From the NCBI GenBank assembly GCA_011009095.1, contig VTPC01002345.1, positions 78,497 through 142,496 of the forward strand: DNA of 64,000 nt, read 5' to 3'. Source of the DNA: Ignelater luminosus (Eukaryota > Arthropoda > Insecta > Coleoptera > Elateridae). Below, piece after piece: positions 28,001 to 43,000 of this stretch (positions are counted from its first letter, which is position 1; the number at the start of each line of letters is the position of its first letter). The position numbers and the translations under genes are program-made. The notes beneath the pieces were generated by a model that did no database searches, was not told where the DNA came from, and saw only the letters and a list, made by a program, of their open reading frames with translations.

Positions 28001-31000
28001 TCGTCATCATGACAATAACAAAAGAGGAGGTCATTTCCAAAATTCGCTTAAATATACAGTGGAACCTCCATAGGTCAAATTTCTGTAACTCGAATTTCTC
28101 TTCAACTCGAAATTTATTGTGTCCCGTTGCACTTCGTATACTAATTGCACGTAATTTTCCGTAACTCGTATTTTTTATAACTCGAACTAATAATCGCTCC
28201 CCTTGGATTTCGAGTTATGGATGTTTCGCTGTACATTGATTTATAAAACATAAAGTAATTTTGGATTTTCTCATCTGTCGAAAACTTTTAATTAATGGAA
28301 TCACTATACACGATTGCTTTAGTAAATGATTTAACCTCTGTGACTCGTAGAATCATTATTGGGTGAGCTCGCTCTAGAGTGGTCGCAGAGCGATCAAGTG
28401 TATCGAGCATCAAAATGGACCATTAATTGATCAATTTTTTTAATTCTATTGATGAATTAAACCAGCAGCGGGCAACCAGAGTTCGCTGCGGGCCAATTTG
28501 CACTCGATGTACTAGTTTGCCATCCCTGAGCTAAACAATACAGTTAAAAATTCAATCGCCAAAATAATTACGATTAACGTACAAAACAATCTGCTGATTT
28601 AATTGATCGTGCCTGACGATTAACTATTAATTGGATTATTAATCATCGATCATATTAATTTTGGATCTACTGTTAGTTATTCTTTCGAGGCAATTGGTAA
28701 AAAATAGAATTTATTTATTTCGCCATTTTTCTTAGTTCAACCATTGTATAATGATCAATTTAGCTGTTTAATGCTTTAAGGATTAATTTAATCGCAAATC
28801 ATTTCTAGCGATTAACAACTAAATTTTAATCGTAATCATTAATCGTCAAGGCTTCGAATTTAAAATTGCCATATCCGAAAGCAATCCCATATTTCGGTCC
28901 AAACAAGAATTTTTCATCAATACCCTATTGCACGATTTAGATTTAATTGATGAAGATTTTAACCTTTTGTTATTACTATTAGCCAAACACCGTTTTTGAA
29001 CAAAATGTTTTAGAAAAAGTTGTTGCGTTGACTATCTTCATTGGAAAGAGTCAACGAATCCAATGCGTACCAAATTCGTGTAAACCACCAGTGTCTGTTA
29101 CAAACAAATTGAAATCCAAAAAATATTCGATGAGGAAGAAGGCAATGGGCCATATTGTTGCCTGTATAGATTCACTAAAAGAGTGTTTAAAATAATTTAT
29201 TTTAGCTTGTCAAGCCAATTTGAACTGGTTTACATCGTGTTCGTATCTTGGGAAACTAGGTGTTAGATTATCAGAAGAAGCAGAGTGATGCTGTTTAGAA
29301 AGTAGCAAAATCAGTGATGATGAAGACATTATTATGAAGTGTGTGTTTTCATGACAGTTATGGATGTAATATGTAGGTTAGTAAAAATTGGAGGAACATC
29401 TTGTTGGAATGGGAAAGATTTAGTGCAATCTGGTATTAACAAATTAACGTTCATTTACCACCCCCATCAAAATAAAGAATCTATATACGAACAAGACCGA
29501 AAAATAGTAAGAGATAAAGTTAAATTGATAAACCAATTATTATGTGTGATTTTCACTTTTTTATTATTAAAAAACTTGAAGTTTATGAAGAAAAAATTTT
29601 TTTTTAATTTTGTGACTTGCATTTGCTTACATTATTTATCTTAAAAATGAAAAGTAAATAAAGTATTGCAAAACACCTCAATAAATTCTTGATTGGTTCA
29701 ATTCTATTCAAGGAATTGTTTTGAAATGGGTAAATCGCTCTTTAACAAAGGAGGTTAATTGTTCGTGTAGAGGTATTCTCGTTTCGGCTAGGATTTATTT
29801 TGACATCCCAAACAGAAATAACAGCCGACAATAGGGGTGAATCCGAAACGCAGTTAATCCTCAGCACGAACAAAAAAGTGTCTCAACCCCGTGTTGATAT
29901 AAAACAATGTACCTTCTGTAATCTGCATTGAATGGATCATAATTGTATTTCGGGCCTATTTCCGTTTTTTGTTTCATTTTAATTTTGAACCGCGCAGCTT
30001 TTCAAAAGGTGGATCCTAACGATCGTTGTTTTTTTTGCAGGTCGCTGGTGCCATTATCGGAAAGGGTGGACAAAATATAACGAAGTTGAGGAGCCAGGTC
30101 AGTACTCGTGGAGGTGTCCGGTATTCTGTGGATAATAACGTTTTCCAAAAAATAGTGGTAACATTAGGTTGATGTGAAGAAGACGCTTATATATTATACA
30201 TACATACTATAAATATCCGCACTTAAATTTTTTCATTTTGTTTTGTTTGGAAAATGTTATCAAATCCAGCACTAAATGAGTTTTTTGCTTAATCACAGTC
30301 CCGTAACACTATAACATTGACAGGCACAGCACAGCTACAAGTTACTTTGAAGATATTACAAATTGCAGTTCCATTTACAATGTTCACAATGCAAGCACGA
30401 GGAATTTCATTATGAAACAAATTCCGCTAGCAGCAGTAGTTATAATTCAGAACGTTTTGTTGCCGCTGCTCCGTTTTTGCTATAATTAGCGTAGTGACAA
30501 GTGATTAAAGGCTGGGTTATTTCTGGCATAAGAGTAAATTTCGTAAGCACCAAAATACTGAATGAGGAAAAAAGCTCTTTACAGCTATTTGTGTGAATTT
30601 TAACGTTTTAATTCGGTATAATATTGGCCCCTTTAGGAAATCTTGAGGGATACCAATAATTGTCACATTCTTTTATTTTTTTTTTAAATACAGCATGTCG
30701 ATATATTAATACATTTTTAAATAACTATCCCACAGGCTTACCCAAAAGGAAAACGTACAAATTGCACCTTGTTGTTTTTCTTTTGTAAATTATTATTAGA
30801 GTCGTTACAAAACTCACGCGTAGTTCTATATTATGTAAAGGTAATTTATCTAATATTACATTACCACTCGGCATTCTATTCTATATTTCCAACGAAGACT
30901 TTCATATTTCAATAACGTAACAACATCTCTAAATTTAATATTTAGGCAATATAGCAGAGAATTTGAAAGGGAATAATATAACTGCCGTTTTCAACAATCT

Positions 31001-34000
31001 CATAAAGTATTCCAATAGGAAGCTTACCTCATGCAACGCTAACGAAAAGCGAATTTATAGAAATTGAAACAATGTAAATAGAAAGTGCTTGTGAAATCAC
31101 TCGCAAATACTGCGGAGATTAAACTGAACCTCCTTCAGAATCGTTGCTGAAATTTCTTCGGCATCCAAATTGAATAAAATTAGTTCCTTTCGATTTATTG
31201 GAATGACTTCGAGTACGCGTGTCTTTTATATAAATTCTAGTGCTTTTTGAACATTGTAAAAGATTTTGCGATTATTTTTAACTTTATTAATTGACATCTG
31301 ATTGTGTGTTTTAATAACGAATAATACGACTAAACAGAAGAGAGTTTGTTAACTGCAGAGGGCTGTAACTGATGCATCTTTAACCGCAAATTAACTTTTC
31401 TAATGGGGATTTTATTTTGATAAAAAGTACCTGCACAAGGCTTGTATATTAATATCACAATTTCTTGTTTTGATTATTTATACACAATTATTCCTAAATA
31501 CCAAGTTTTCTCAAAGCATCACGTTACCATTCCTCCAACGCTGGGTTAGTTCCAAGTTACTGCATCGAGTTCCGCGGTGACGAATTTGTACATATGTTAT
31601 CCTCAAATTCGAGCATAAGGGAGGTTTGGCGTGCTAATTAACTCAGGGTATCGTAAAATCCCTTGATAACGCCACTAAGATTACTGTACTGTTGAATGTT
31701 ACGTGTTAATAGCATTAATTTAATTTGGTTAACTTAATTTGGTTTGAAATGTTATATTAGCTATAGTACCTAAGTTATTTATTTTATAAAGCTTTTAGTT
31801 TTCAATTTTTTTTCTTTTAGGTTATAGGCACCACAGAAGAAGCAAAAGCACCCTTCATGATGCTTTAAAAAAAAAAGTGAAAAGAAGTGCCTGGTATAAT
31901 ATAAAACGTTTTCCCTTCAAACACCTTTTTTCGATGCAGTTTCCGCTGTCAACATATAGAATCTAGCAGTAAATAAGTTTGTGTTCTAACTTGAAATTTA
32001 AATTTTCGATTTTCTCATTCACTGCTTTGAAAATCTAATTTGATGCGATGATTATATATAAAAAGGAATATTTTTCCTGCAAGGACGATCAGCTCCGTTT
32101 ATCGCAACATTGTATAAATAGATTTTTTTTTATTTGAAAGTTTTATAATATGCCACAATTTCTTATTGCTAGAATGTGTATTGGCCTCCTTGCCGTCATT
32201 TATAATATAAACTAATAAATTCGGAAAAACAAAACATTTTTCTTTGTTTTTCTAAGCATTTATTTCATTGGAAAAATGTAAAAGAAAATCAGCTGTGTCA
32301 GGTTTAATAGTAAATATCTTATTTTTACAATTTAAATTGACTTTTATTTATTTTTTCTTGAGAGATTTGTTGTATTCCTAGAAAAATTTTCTTTTACATA
32401 TTTCATAACTAATATGCTTATATAAGAAAATATTTAAGAACATGTTTTGTTGTCTGCACATAAAATCAACTTTTGACTTATCTTAAATTTAGTTTTATGG
32501 GAAAAATATTAAGATTGAAAGTATGTAACTATACCATTTCAAAAGTTGGTTCGTCTTACTTCACAAAACCTTTTCATTTTTATTGTATATTGTAAATCGA
32601 TCTTAAAATTATGTTCTTTTATATTATCAATGACAATAAACATGGATTTGTGAACACTAGTTGAAGTTGCTAAATACCAATCAAATTCTTTTTTCTGTAA
32701 ATACCAAAAATCTTGTTGCAACCCGGCAGCTAACTATTATCCACAAATCTTCAAATAGGAGAATATACTCTGCAAATTATTTCTCAATAAACTGAGATTG
32801 TTTGCATTGAAGTAAAACATGAAGGGTGTTTGGTTTTTATGTTCGTTTTTTTTTTATAATGATTTGGTTTTTTTTATTTACGAATTAATTTAAAAGTGTA
32901 AGTATAAACAAAAAAATTATAAAATTATACTAACGTATATGAGGACCCCTGAGCCCGTGCAAGTGTGAGGCACTCGCACCAGCCCAAGTCTATACTTTTA
33001 AGATTACAGCGTTTGTCAATATACCAATTATGTTAACTAATGTCTTCTGCCCACCGGCCCACCTGTCCACCCGCTCGCCCACCATTGATTGATCGCTGCC
33101 ATTGATTGATTTTGCCATGGCCCAACACACCGGCCCACCACAGTACAAAGCCTCGATTACTGTCCCTGACTGTCCGGGCCCAGAACGGTAAAAAGAATTC
33201 CAATCTATTTAATTGTGCTCACTCCGGCCCTGGTTGCACTGCGTTTAAATTCTTGCTTAATTCATTCCAACCAACCCCCCATGCCGGTTGATATAACTAG
33301 AGTAGTGCTGATTAACAGTATTTATTCCTTTTAACGGCGGTGCAACCAGTCTAACGCCGGTATGTCCCTACAGGGCATTCCGCAGGATCCCCTTAACCTA
33401 GAGCTCTTATTAATTGCTTTGCCTTAGGTTGAGGATTAATTTTTTTGTATTATTTTTTGTTAACTAAAAAAGATTTTTAAAGTTAACTTTACACATTTAT
33501 GTACACAAGTATACTACATAATTTTTTTTATTTTTCAAAATTACAAATTAGATTTTAAAACGTACAAAGCGTGAAGTTACTTAAGAATTTTAAAAATTTT
33601 AATAACTCTAAAGATTCTTACTTAACGAAAATTCTTAAGAAACTCCACGTTTGGTGTATCAAAAAACACTTTTCTTTTTTACTTTATATTTTACAAAGTT
33701 ACACAAAAATCATTTTGTAAGTTCCTCCTCGACTTTTAGTGACTTTTCTATAGTACCAACGAACTGCGCTATCGGTTATCGTGAATGATGGCCAGTATAA
33801 GCGCGAAGTTGTTGAAAGGAGGCGGCATCCTTCTACCATTTGTAACTGTTAAGTAGAATTGATCACTGCCGGCAATATCACCTATTTCAAACCCCCCAAA
33901 ACTTTCCACCCCAAATGTCACGCTTAGTTCATATACTAACTATCTTTTGCTTGCAGAATGTTGACCCTTTCATCGGACCTCGACACCATCTGCAATATCG

Positions 34001-37000
34001 TTAACGACGTTGTGCCCAATTTAGAAGAGGTAAGTACTTTTGAATGACTTGTGAAAACTATTAAAAAGGTAAAGGTGAAGATGGGGCAGAGTAGCGAGCG
34101 AGCGTGTTACGTGTGTCACGAATAGTTTCGTAGTTCTTCTTTAAGGAATGTTTGTCAGATATATTTAGGAAAACACATTTCAGAACGACTATTAGTCACA
34201 TTTATTTCGACTTCGAGCTGTATACGAAAGGTCACACACACTTAAGTAATGAAAATAAATTGCTAATCCTTGTACTTCGTTTTACACGAAAACGTTAGCT
34301 TTAATAAGAGTTGTTTACCAATATCGCATTTAAAACGATTCCGTAAACAAAAAAATAGATATTTTAAGATGTTTATCAAACAAAATTAAATTACTTGGGG
34401 AATTTGATATTTAGGTTTAACAATTCTAGAAGGAAGCTCCTATTTAAGATTCATTAAATTAATTAAATGCAGTTTAAGCCTCTGAAAACCTGGATTGTAA
34501 ACGCTTTTAATCTCTTTTCTAAGTACAGCAGTTATCTTGTTTGTTCAAATTCAAATTTAGGTTCACTCAAAGAGAAATCATGTAAATTAATATTTATTAA
34601 ATTCTCGTTTACAAAATTAATTGGAGAACATTCATTGTAGCTTTTTTGTGGTGTTAGCTAAATTCGAAACTTTCCATGATTTAAAAAAAAACGTGACCGT
34701 ATCCAGATTATTATGAACACGTAACACATGGAATTGATTCATGCTCATTGAGATATTATGAAATAGTGTAGATATACAGGGCGTAACATGACATTCCAAC
34801 TTTATTTTATCATTAGCTTAGTGAGATCTAGAATTCACGGAGAGTTTCTGTGCGCTAGAATTCTGCCTAGCTGAAGATGCTCCAATCTCCAGTAAGATCT
34901 GTGTAAAATTCCAAACTTCAGCTGTTTTGTTTTAGCCTACTATAAAGATTATACCATTCAAGCGTTATATCTTGGAATGATAGAAAAAGCACAAGAAGGA
35001 ATAATTAGTAAATACTGATAAAGTAAAGTGGACGCTAGAATACAGCAAGAAAATAACTAGTTTTGAAGATATCTTCTATGTTATAATGTTCAGCAAATTT
35101 AAAAGGCGTCTACTGAAACCTATCAAACGTCTTCATTAAATTTCCCCATTTTTGGCGAGTTGATAGATTTGAACCAGAACCATCTACTAATATTCTTGGT
35201 CGAATTTTATCTTTGCCACAACTTGACCTAAAAGGCTTGCCTAGATTTTGATTTCTTTTGATTCTTGCAGAATTTGATACCATAAGTATCTATGAGTATC
35301 AGTCTTTGGTAGCAGTTAATCTTTTCAAGTTCAAATCTATAACTTTAAACGGAATTGCAAAAGTTGGCAAGAGAACATAATGTTGTTATAGTAGTAATTT
35401 AACAAAAGCAAAATAAGTTTTGTAGATGAACATTAAGCAGCTATAGAGGAATAGTTTGTATCACCACAGCAGAATATTTGAATAGAAAAAAGGCTCATGT
35501 TTCTGGTGAAAAGTTGCTGATATTTGAAGCGATAACCATTAATTGTACACTTGTACAGTCAACTCATAAAATATCACAAAATGCTTCAAATTTTGATGTT
35601 CAATATATGTATCAGTGATAATGCTGAGAATATTAAACACTAAAATATAAAGCAGTTTGCAACATACTTTGTGAGTTGACTGTACTAAGCATTATAGATG
35701 AGTCTAAAAAAAGAGTCCATCAAATATCAAATGTCAATTACTTACTTGAAATAATCCATTTAGCGAAACACAGTAAATTTATTAACAAAGTAATAATTAA
35801 CGACATGAACTCATTAAACTCCAAACAGGTAGTTTAATAAATTGCAGTACAGAACTCGTTTTTGCAAATTTTTTCTTCGTGTCTTAGCATAAAAGAAATT
35901 ATAATTTCCTTGCCTTGGAAACACTTGCTCAAAATATCACCAATTTTTATTTTCAAGGATTATACACTACGGACTCTTATTATTCAATTAAAAAGAAAAA
36001 AAGGATGATAAGTTTTTATTGACGTTTTAAAAATAAAATTAAAGCAATTGTGAAGCGAATTCAATCTGAATTGTTCAGTTGATTGTGTTGGCTGTGGTGT
36101 TCGCTTTTAATGTTATTTAATCGATAAAATGCAGAGGTAATATTGGATATCAAGTTTATTTATTGTATTTACACAAGTTTGCTTCGTTTAATACGAATTT
36201 AGCCACCAATAGCAAGAACGTGACAACACGAAAAGGTTATCCATCCACATGAAATATTAAAAGAAAATTCCATTCCACTGACGATTCGTCCACGTATTTC
36301 GAATATGGTAAATAAAACAGAAAACAGTTCTTGTAGAACATCGTTTATTGAAATGTCCTGCGTGTACTTACACGAACGTCCACCAGTTTACTCACAGCTT
36401 ATACTTACATGGTAGTTCGTGGAAATAGCGTGCAGATCGAATTGGACACCACGTCTATTAAAAGCAAGCCATAATATGGCACGGACACGAGGTCTGTAAT
36501 CAAATGCCACATCAATAGTAATATTCTGACCGCATGGAGAAGACGATACATTAAAAATTAATGCACAACGAAGTACAGTGCCGGCACCTGAAAAACATTC
36601 GCATTTTTAAGAAGGCTCAAGGGAAAAACTTAAAGCATCCTTGAATTGTATTACGTCGAAAGTTGAGAAAAATTCCATGTGAACGTCAGAAAGGAAAGAC
36701 AAAATTGAGATCTCCAAGTTAAACCTGGAAAGTATTGTTAGAAAATTTATGAAAGGACTCGAAAAATATTTTCTTAACTCTTCGGAAGTTTTACCACTTT
36801 AAACTTAAATTTCCATTAGTTGACTTTTTAGCGTCATTTCATGTTGGTAATACTTTTCGATCCATATACCAATAATTAATTGAGCGAGCTAATTCTGCTC
36901 TACACCGAGTTAACTTGCTGTATGAGAGGTGAATAATATATGAATTCTCATTTATATCTTTCATGTCGACTCTGAAGGTGACTCACAAAGTGTATTTTTA

Positions 37001-40000
37001 GGCTGACAACTTTTGGCGTAGAAAAATAAAGTTATCTAAACAATTCACGTAAGAAATATCAGGATGTCCCATCACAGTCGATCAATAGAAATTTCCTTTG
37101 CTCACGCTTTTACAAGGATCTCGCATGAATAACTCGCTGATCCTTTTCATGTTTCACGTCATTATTGTTTTCACTAATAGTACCCTACGAAGTCAATTAT
37201 TCTGGGGTTGTTTTTGAGTGGCAGGGAAATGTTTAGAAGCGAGCAGAGAATAATTAACACCGAAGTGTTTAATTCAGCTGCCTACGTTTGTTGTCCCTCT
37301 AATCAGTTTGCTGGCAAATCGGATATTTTTGGAAGCGAACTAGTCATTATTGTTGTGAAGAAACGTTTGCCGCTTGATATAATTTTGATGTTGTAGAATT
37401 ACCATACCGAATTTAATTTTAAACACTCCAATACATTCGTGTTATAATTAATCCTTTTATAATCTAAAAATAATTTAATTGTACAGATACGACGGCAAGC
37501 GGAAAGTCAAAATTATTTTATTTATTAAAGAATTTTCACCAAAATAGTTTTCTTGTTAGATATTGAATATTTCTTCGAATATACCCGCGCGTATATCATT
37601 TTCTATAGATTGCTATAAAGTGCTTTTAAGTATGCGTTGAATATGTAAAAATGTGAAATAAGTACGGCTTTCAATGAGCTTATTCGAGAGGAGTTTCAAA
37701 CCGGAACACAATCAACAAAGTTGTCTGCCGATGCTGGTAAACATCCGCCGCAAATTCGCGCTGTCAACTTTGCTATAATAGCTAGACACACAAGAACTCC
37801 CAAGTTACGACCCCTATTCACAAACAGTTTGCCTCTATGTGTACCAATTGATATTATGAAATTAGTTTACAAAGTTGTAACACTTTTTTATCTTGATACA
37901 GAATGGCGGACGTTCCAACGGAGGAGAATTGGATTTACGTATGATGATACATCAGAGCCAAGCAGGATGCGTCATTGGCAAAGGAGGGATTAAAATCAAA
38001 GAAATTCGTGACGTAAGTACTCTTATTATTATATTTTATAAGATATTCTTGGAAAATTCTTTTCTTAATCTGAAGTTTGATTCATCTTATATAATAAACT
38101 TTTTAAAAATGCAAATTTTTAGTACAATATTTGCATATATGCAGGAAGGTGTTTTTTCTCATAAATGACTTTTTGTCGGAAAAACTCGGTTTGTTAACCA
38201 TATTTAGGGTTGATTCACACGGTACGTCTAGCCTGCCGGTGGCAGGTAACTGACCGTCATCGAACTAATAAAATTTATACCATGAGTTTGCATTCGTAAA
38301 GACTGCCACCGAAACGTGCCCTCGCCAACGCTTGACGGGTTGATGCTTTTAATGAGTTTTATTTTTCAACAATTTTTTTAGTGTGCAGAATTTTCAAGTT
38401 TCCCCTTTGTTACAGAAATCGATGCATTCACTTTTTTCTACTATTCGTTTTAATCGTGTTGTCGCTCCAAAAAATACATTCACTGTAGGGTGTATTAAGA
38501 TCTGCAATTCCGCATTTCATGCTAAAAGGATTGTTATATTAAAAATGGCGCCCAACGTGGTTTTTAAAGTTTGTTGTAATATTACAGTATTTATCACTAT
38601 TTTGATTTCTTATTATAGCTAAGTTACATGTAACATGTCAGCGAAAAAAAGGTAAACCTGGAAAAGTAAGGGAAACATTTCTAGTAGAGAAAAGATCATA
38701 CAAAATTATACATAGAAGTAAGGGAATTTAATTATTTTTTCTGGAATTTGTAAAGAAAACGTCATGGACATGCCATGGAAATTGGAAAAATATCACTAAA
38801 AGTCAAGGATTTTGTCTGGAATTTCTAATAACAAGCAGAAATACTTACTAGTCGAAGCAATATCTACTGTGTATTAGCTTGATGTAATTTATTTTATTTT
38901 CTTTTTCTTACATATGATTGCAGTGAAAGATAACTTACCATTATTATTTTCGAGCAAGGTAGTTTTTAAAGATATTTTTTAATTTCGTTTTTTTTTTAAG
39001 TAGAGCTGTATGATATTTTATATTATAAATATTTGTTTGTGTTTAATTACTTTGCGATATTTAAATATGGATTATTTAAATATATTTTTGAAATAATGAT
39101 TTGTATGTACAGTGGAACCTCCATAAGCCAAAATTCAAGGGGCGCGATTATTAGTTCGAGTTATAGAAAATACGAGTTACGAAAAATACTTTTTTTTATA
39201 TGTAAATGTCGTTGAATACATAAAAATGTACATGGTTTATTAAATACAAAGTATAAAAATATTATTTCGTGTGTAATTGCATATAAAATCAGTACATACA
39301 TATAAATTTTATATTTTTTTAAAAATAATCAGTGATTAGGTTTTGGTGGATATTTTTTTTTGCTACAAATAGTTTCATAAATCGATTCAATCTTCACTAA
39401 TGAACTATAAATTGCATCCGTAATATTTTCATTCATCGTAAGAAAGTTCTTCAGTGTGTTGAAGGCATTTTGAATTTCTCGATGTGAAGGTCTAGTTGGC
39501 GCAGCTTCTTCAGTGTTGTTATCATCACTGTTGCCTTGGCCTTCGTTTTGAGTAACATTTGAAACCACATTATCTACGATTTCTTGATCGGTAGGATGTA
39601 ATAGATGTTTTATTTTTGATAATATTAGATAATGTACTAGGCGGTATTTCGCATTCTTTGGCAATAGTTTTTCTCTTAGTACCATTTTAGACTTTTTTTA
39701 AAATTTCAATTTTTTGTTTAATATTAAGACTTTTGAGATGACGTTTCGGTGCCATTTTATTAGATATTGACCATGCAAAAGAATCACATGAACTGAACTT
39801 CTGACGAAAATGACTAGGAAGAGTATAAGGAAATCCATTTGAACGAAGCGCAATACATATAAAATAATAAGAATAAATGTGTTGTCGTATAATTTCCATT
39901 TGCCGCTCCATATGCGTACTATCTAGTGTAGTATTCTAAGAAATATAAAAATTTGTATCGAGTTTATCACGTACTAATAATTCGTGATACGATTTCGTTG

Positions 40001-43000
40001 CAAAGCTGAAAAAGACAAAGATTATAAACTTTTCTTTGAATTCGAGTTACGGGGACTTTTGTAGCTTTGGTTCCTCTATTTCCTTTCGAGTTAAAGAGAT
40101 TTTCACGTTATAGAAATTCGAGTTACGGGAGTCAGAATACATGCAATTGGTATACGAAGTGCAAGGGGACGCAATAAATTTCGAGTTGAAGAGAAATTCG
40201 AGTTACAGAAGTTCGACTTATGGGAGTTCCACTGTAGATACTTTCCAAGAGTATTTTGTATTTAGTATTTGTAAAAGTATTTTAATACTGATACTAATAA
40301 TTAAATGCACGTAATTTATATAAATTCTTGAAGAAGTTATTTACTTATTTTATTTTTATTATTTTTAAAAATCAAGGTTTTCTTAAATTTATTCTATTTA
40401 TTTATATACTATAAGTAGGATTTTTAAAATTCCAAATATGGTTTATAGACTATATTTGTATGTTGTGATTTAAAAAGAAAATTTATGTTCAGATTTTGAA
40501 CATTTTCTTCCCCATAAATCAAATATCTCGCGTTTTATATTTTCGATATTAAATATAATAAATTAAAAATATTATTAGTTAAATATTAAAAATTATAGCA
40601 GAAGTAATTTACAAATTTTTAGTTTCCAGAAAAGTATCCAGTATTTGAATATTTTTTCGTTCAACCGGGTATTTTAGTATTTAATATTTAAATACATTCT
40701 TAAAGAATTTTCCTTTATTTCCATGATTAAGATTTAATTTTTTAGATTTAACATTAGTTTTACTTGGATAATGCCAGTGTGTTTTATTAGTTTATGAATT
40801 AGGAAGAAATTGCACATTCTGAATAGTAATAGATTCAGTAAGTGCATGGAATTCTCAGAATAACATAACGGAAAACTTGAAAAAGTCCGAGAATCTGATT
40901 TTCAATGTAAAAGTCAGAACCCTGTATGAAATAACACAGAAAAGTTTTATATTGAAAAATAAATATTCTAGGTATGATTATAGTGTTCAATAAGACAGTA
41001 TTTATTTTGTACTAACTGCTAATGTATTAACTTGACGTATTTGGCGATTATAGAAGTGACTCTGCGTTACAATTTAAATAATTAGTTGAAAGTAGTATGA
41101 TGTACAAAGTTAATTAAAAATTAAATTCTCTGTAATTAAAAACATTACAAGCAAATATTAAAAACTATTCAAAAGCACGCACTTTTACAATAATTAAGAA
41201 AACTACTCACTTCAACTATATTTTTCGATTCAGAAAGTGAGGTTAAAACAGCAAGTGTGCCGGCTGACAAATACATCGCAGTGGTACTTGTTCCTCCATT
41301 TTTGTTTGAATTTTAAATAGAAGCATCAAGATTAATAAAACTCATGCGTTATTCCGATATTAATATCTAAATTTTTTATTTAAAAGAAACTGCAATTATA
41401 ACGCTTAGAAGGTATAAATAAAAACAGTCAATAGAATATAATACCAAACACTCAAAATATTACGTTTCATTCAAGAGGTAATCCGCAGCAATATATAAAT
41501 AACTATCAAAAGCCTAAAATAATTAGCATTCATTTTAATTGCAATACAAATTACTATTTATTGATTTTTCCCCTTAATGATATGACCCATTAAAAAACCT
41601 GTTAGCAAATAAGTTCTATTTATCTCAATCTTCGCTTGGAAGCTTCAATTAATCGCAATTTACTTTGGTCGACTGATTTCTTTCTCTAAAATGGGATTTT
41701 TTTCTTAAGCTCACGTCAGTAAAATACCTGCACCTTTTCGAATAAACTTGAGTGAAATATTTTAATTAAAGCTTTTCTTTTATTGTACAACTTAGAATTT
41801 TCCCCATATAACTTGTAGGTAGTCATCGGTAAAACCCCTATTTTTAAAACCCCCACCATCTTACATTCTGGGTGGCTTTAAATTTGCCATCGATGACATT
41901 ATTCTATCTTCGTTATGTATACTGTATACGTATTTTCGATCGATCAGAATTTTTCTTTTAATAGAAGCGATGCCAAACTAACAGCTTCTAAAATCCTAGC
42001 ACCAGCTACGTTTTTACCAAGTTCTATTGGCACTTCATATAAATTGATGTATGGGAAAAGTCATAAATAAGTTTCCCATTTAGTTGTTAGCTTCTTAACT
42101 GAAGCCTATATACGATTGATTGGTAATATCACTATTCAACTTTTTCGTTTCTGACACCGTAAAGCAATTGAGAAAGATGACGTTTCAGTTACTTAATCTT
42201 CTAAAAGATAAAAGAACGAATGTGGATGAAAAGAGGGAAGTAATAAGCTTGAATAGTAGAAGGCTTCATATGACATCGATAAAATCGACTTGTATTTTTC
42301 AAATACGACGGCGCCCTAATATTTCAAATCTACCTACCTTTTAGTGATTGAAAGGGGCGTTGTCTGAAATAGCCGGGGTTATTGAATTTGCGACCTTTGA
42401 TTTCGCCGGTTTTTAGGATTTACTTTTTTAAACTTTCTATAAAAGCCATTACTCTTGTAAAATAATTTCTTTCTTATTTTATTGTTTTAAAAAAAGATTT
42501 TCTCAAATTCGCCTTTGGAAGATCTTCAAAAGAAAACAAATACACATGAGCAAATATTCTACTGTTCATATTCTGTCGAATTTTGAGGCTATTAGTAAAC
42601 AATGGCATAATGTTAGCTTTCCATTTGTGATTCTAAAATCTTTTCCTGCACTCAAATGCAGATTCTCGATCGTTTGGTTAATAAAGAGATGTTTGCACAG
42701 CACTGTTTTCATTTCCCGTTAGTGTAAACTCGGCTCGCTCACAAAAACGAATAGAATTTCTAAAAAATTCAATTGGATTTTATCATATCCGACTTCTTAT
42801 AGTTTTAATTTGGAAGTGAAAATTTTATTTGTATAAAACGCTATTTGTTGATTTTGGATTTTTTTCTTTTTTGTGATAAACTGATATAAGATAGTAGTCT
42901 AGCAAGTCTTAAAGAGAAAAAACCAAATACAAAAGACTCTTAAAAAGCGTGGATCCTTTCCAAATCGTCTCATTTTTCCCCTAGTGAATGACATTTGACC

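Noticed and set aside
28900-29180. Hint of a Harbinger-type transposase ([18 protein letters not shown])
   Set aside because: One short leucine-rich match; the following sequence does not continue the family in any frame.
37721-37993. Open frames around exon 5
   Set aside because: They run through the splice acceptor or donor; only 37902-38012 in the KH2 frame fits the gene.
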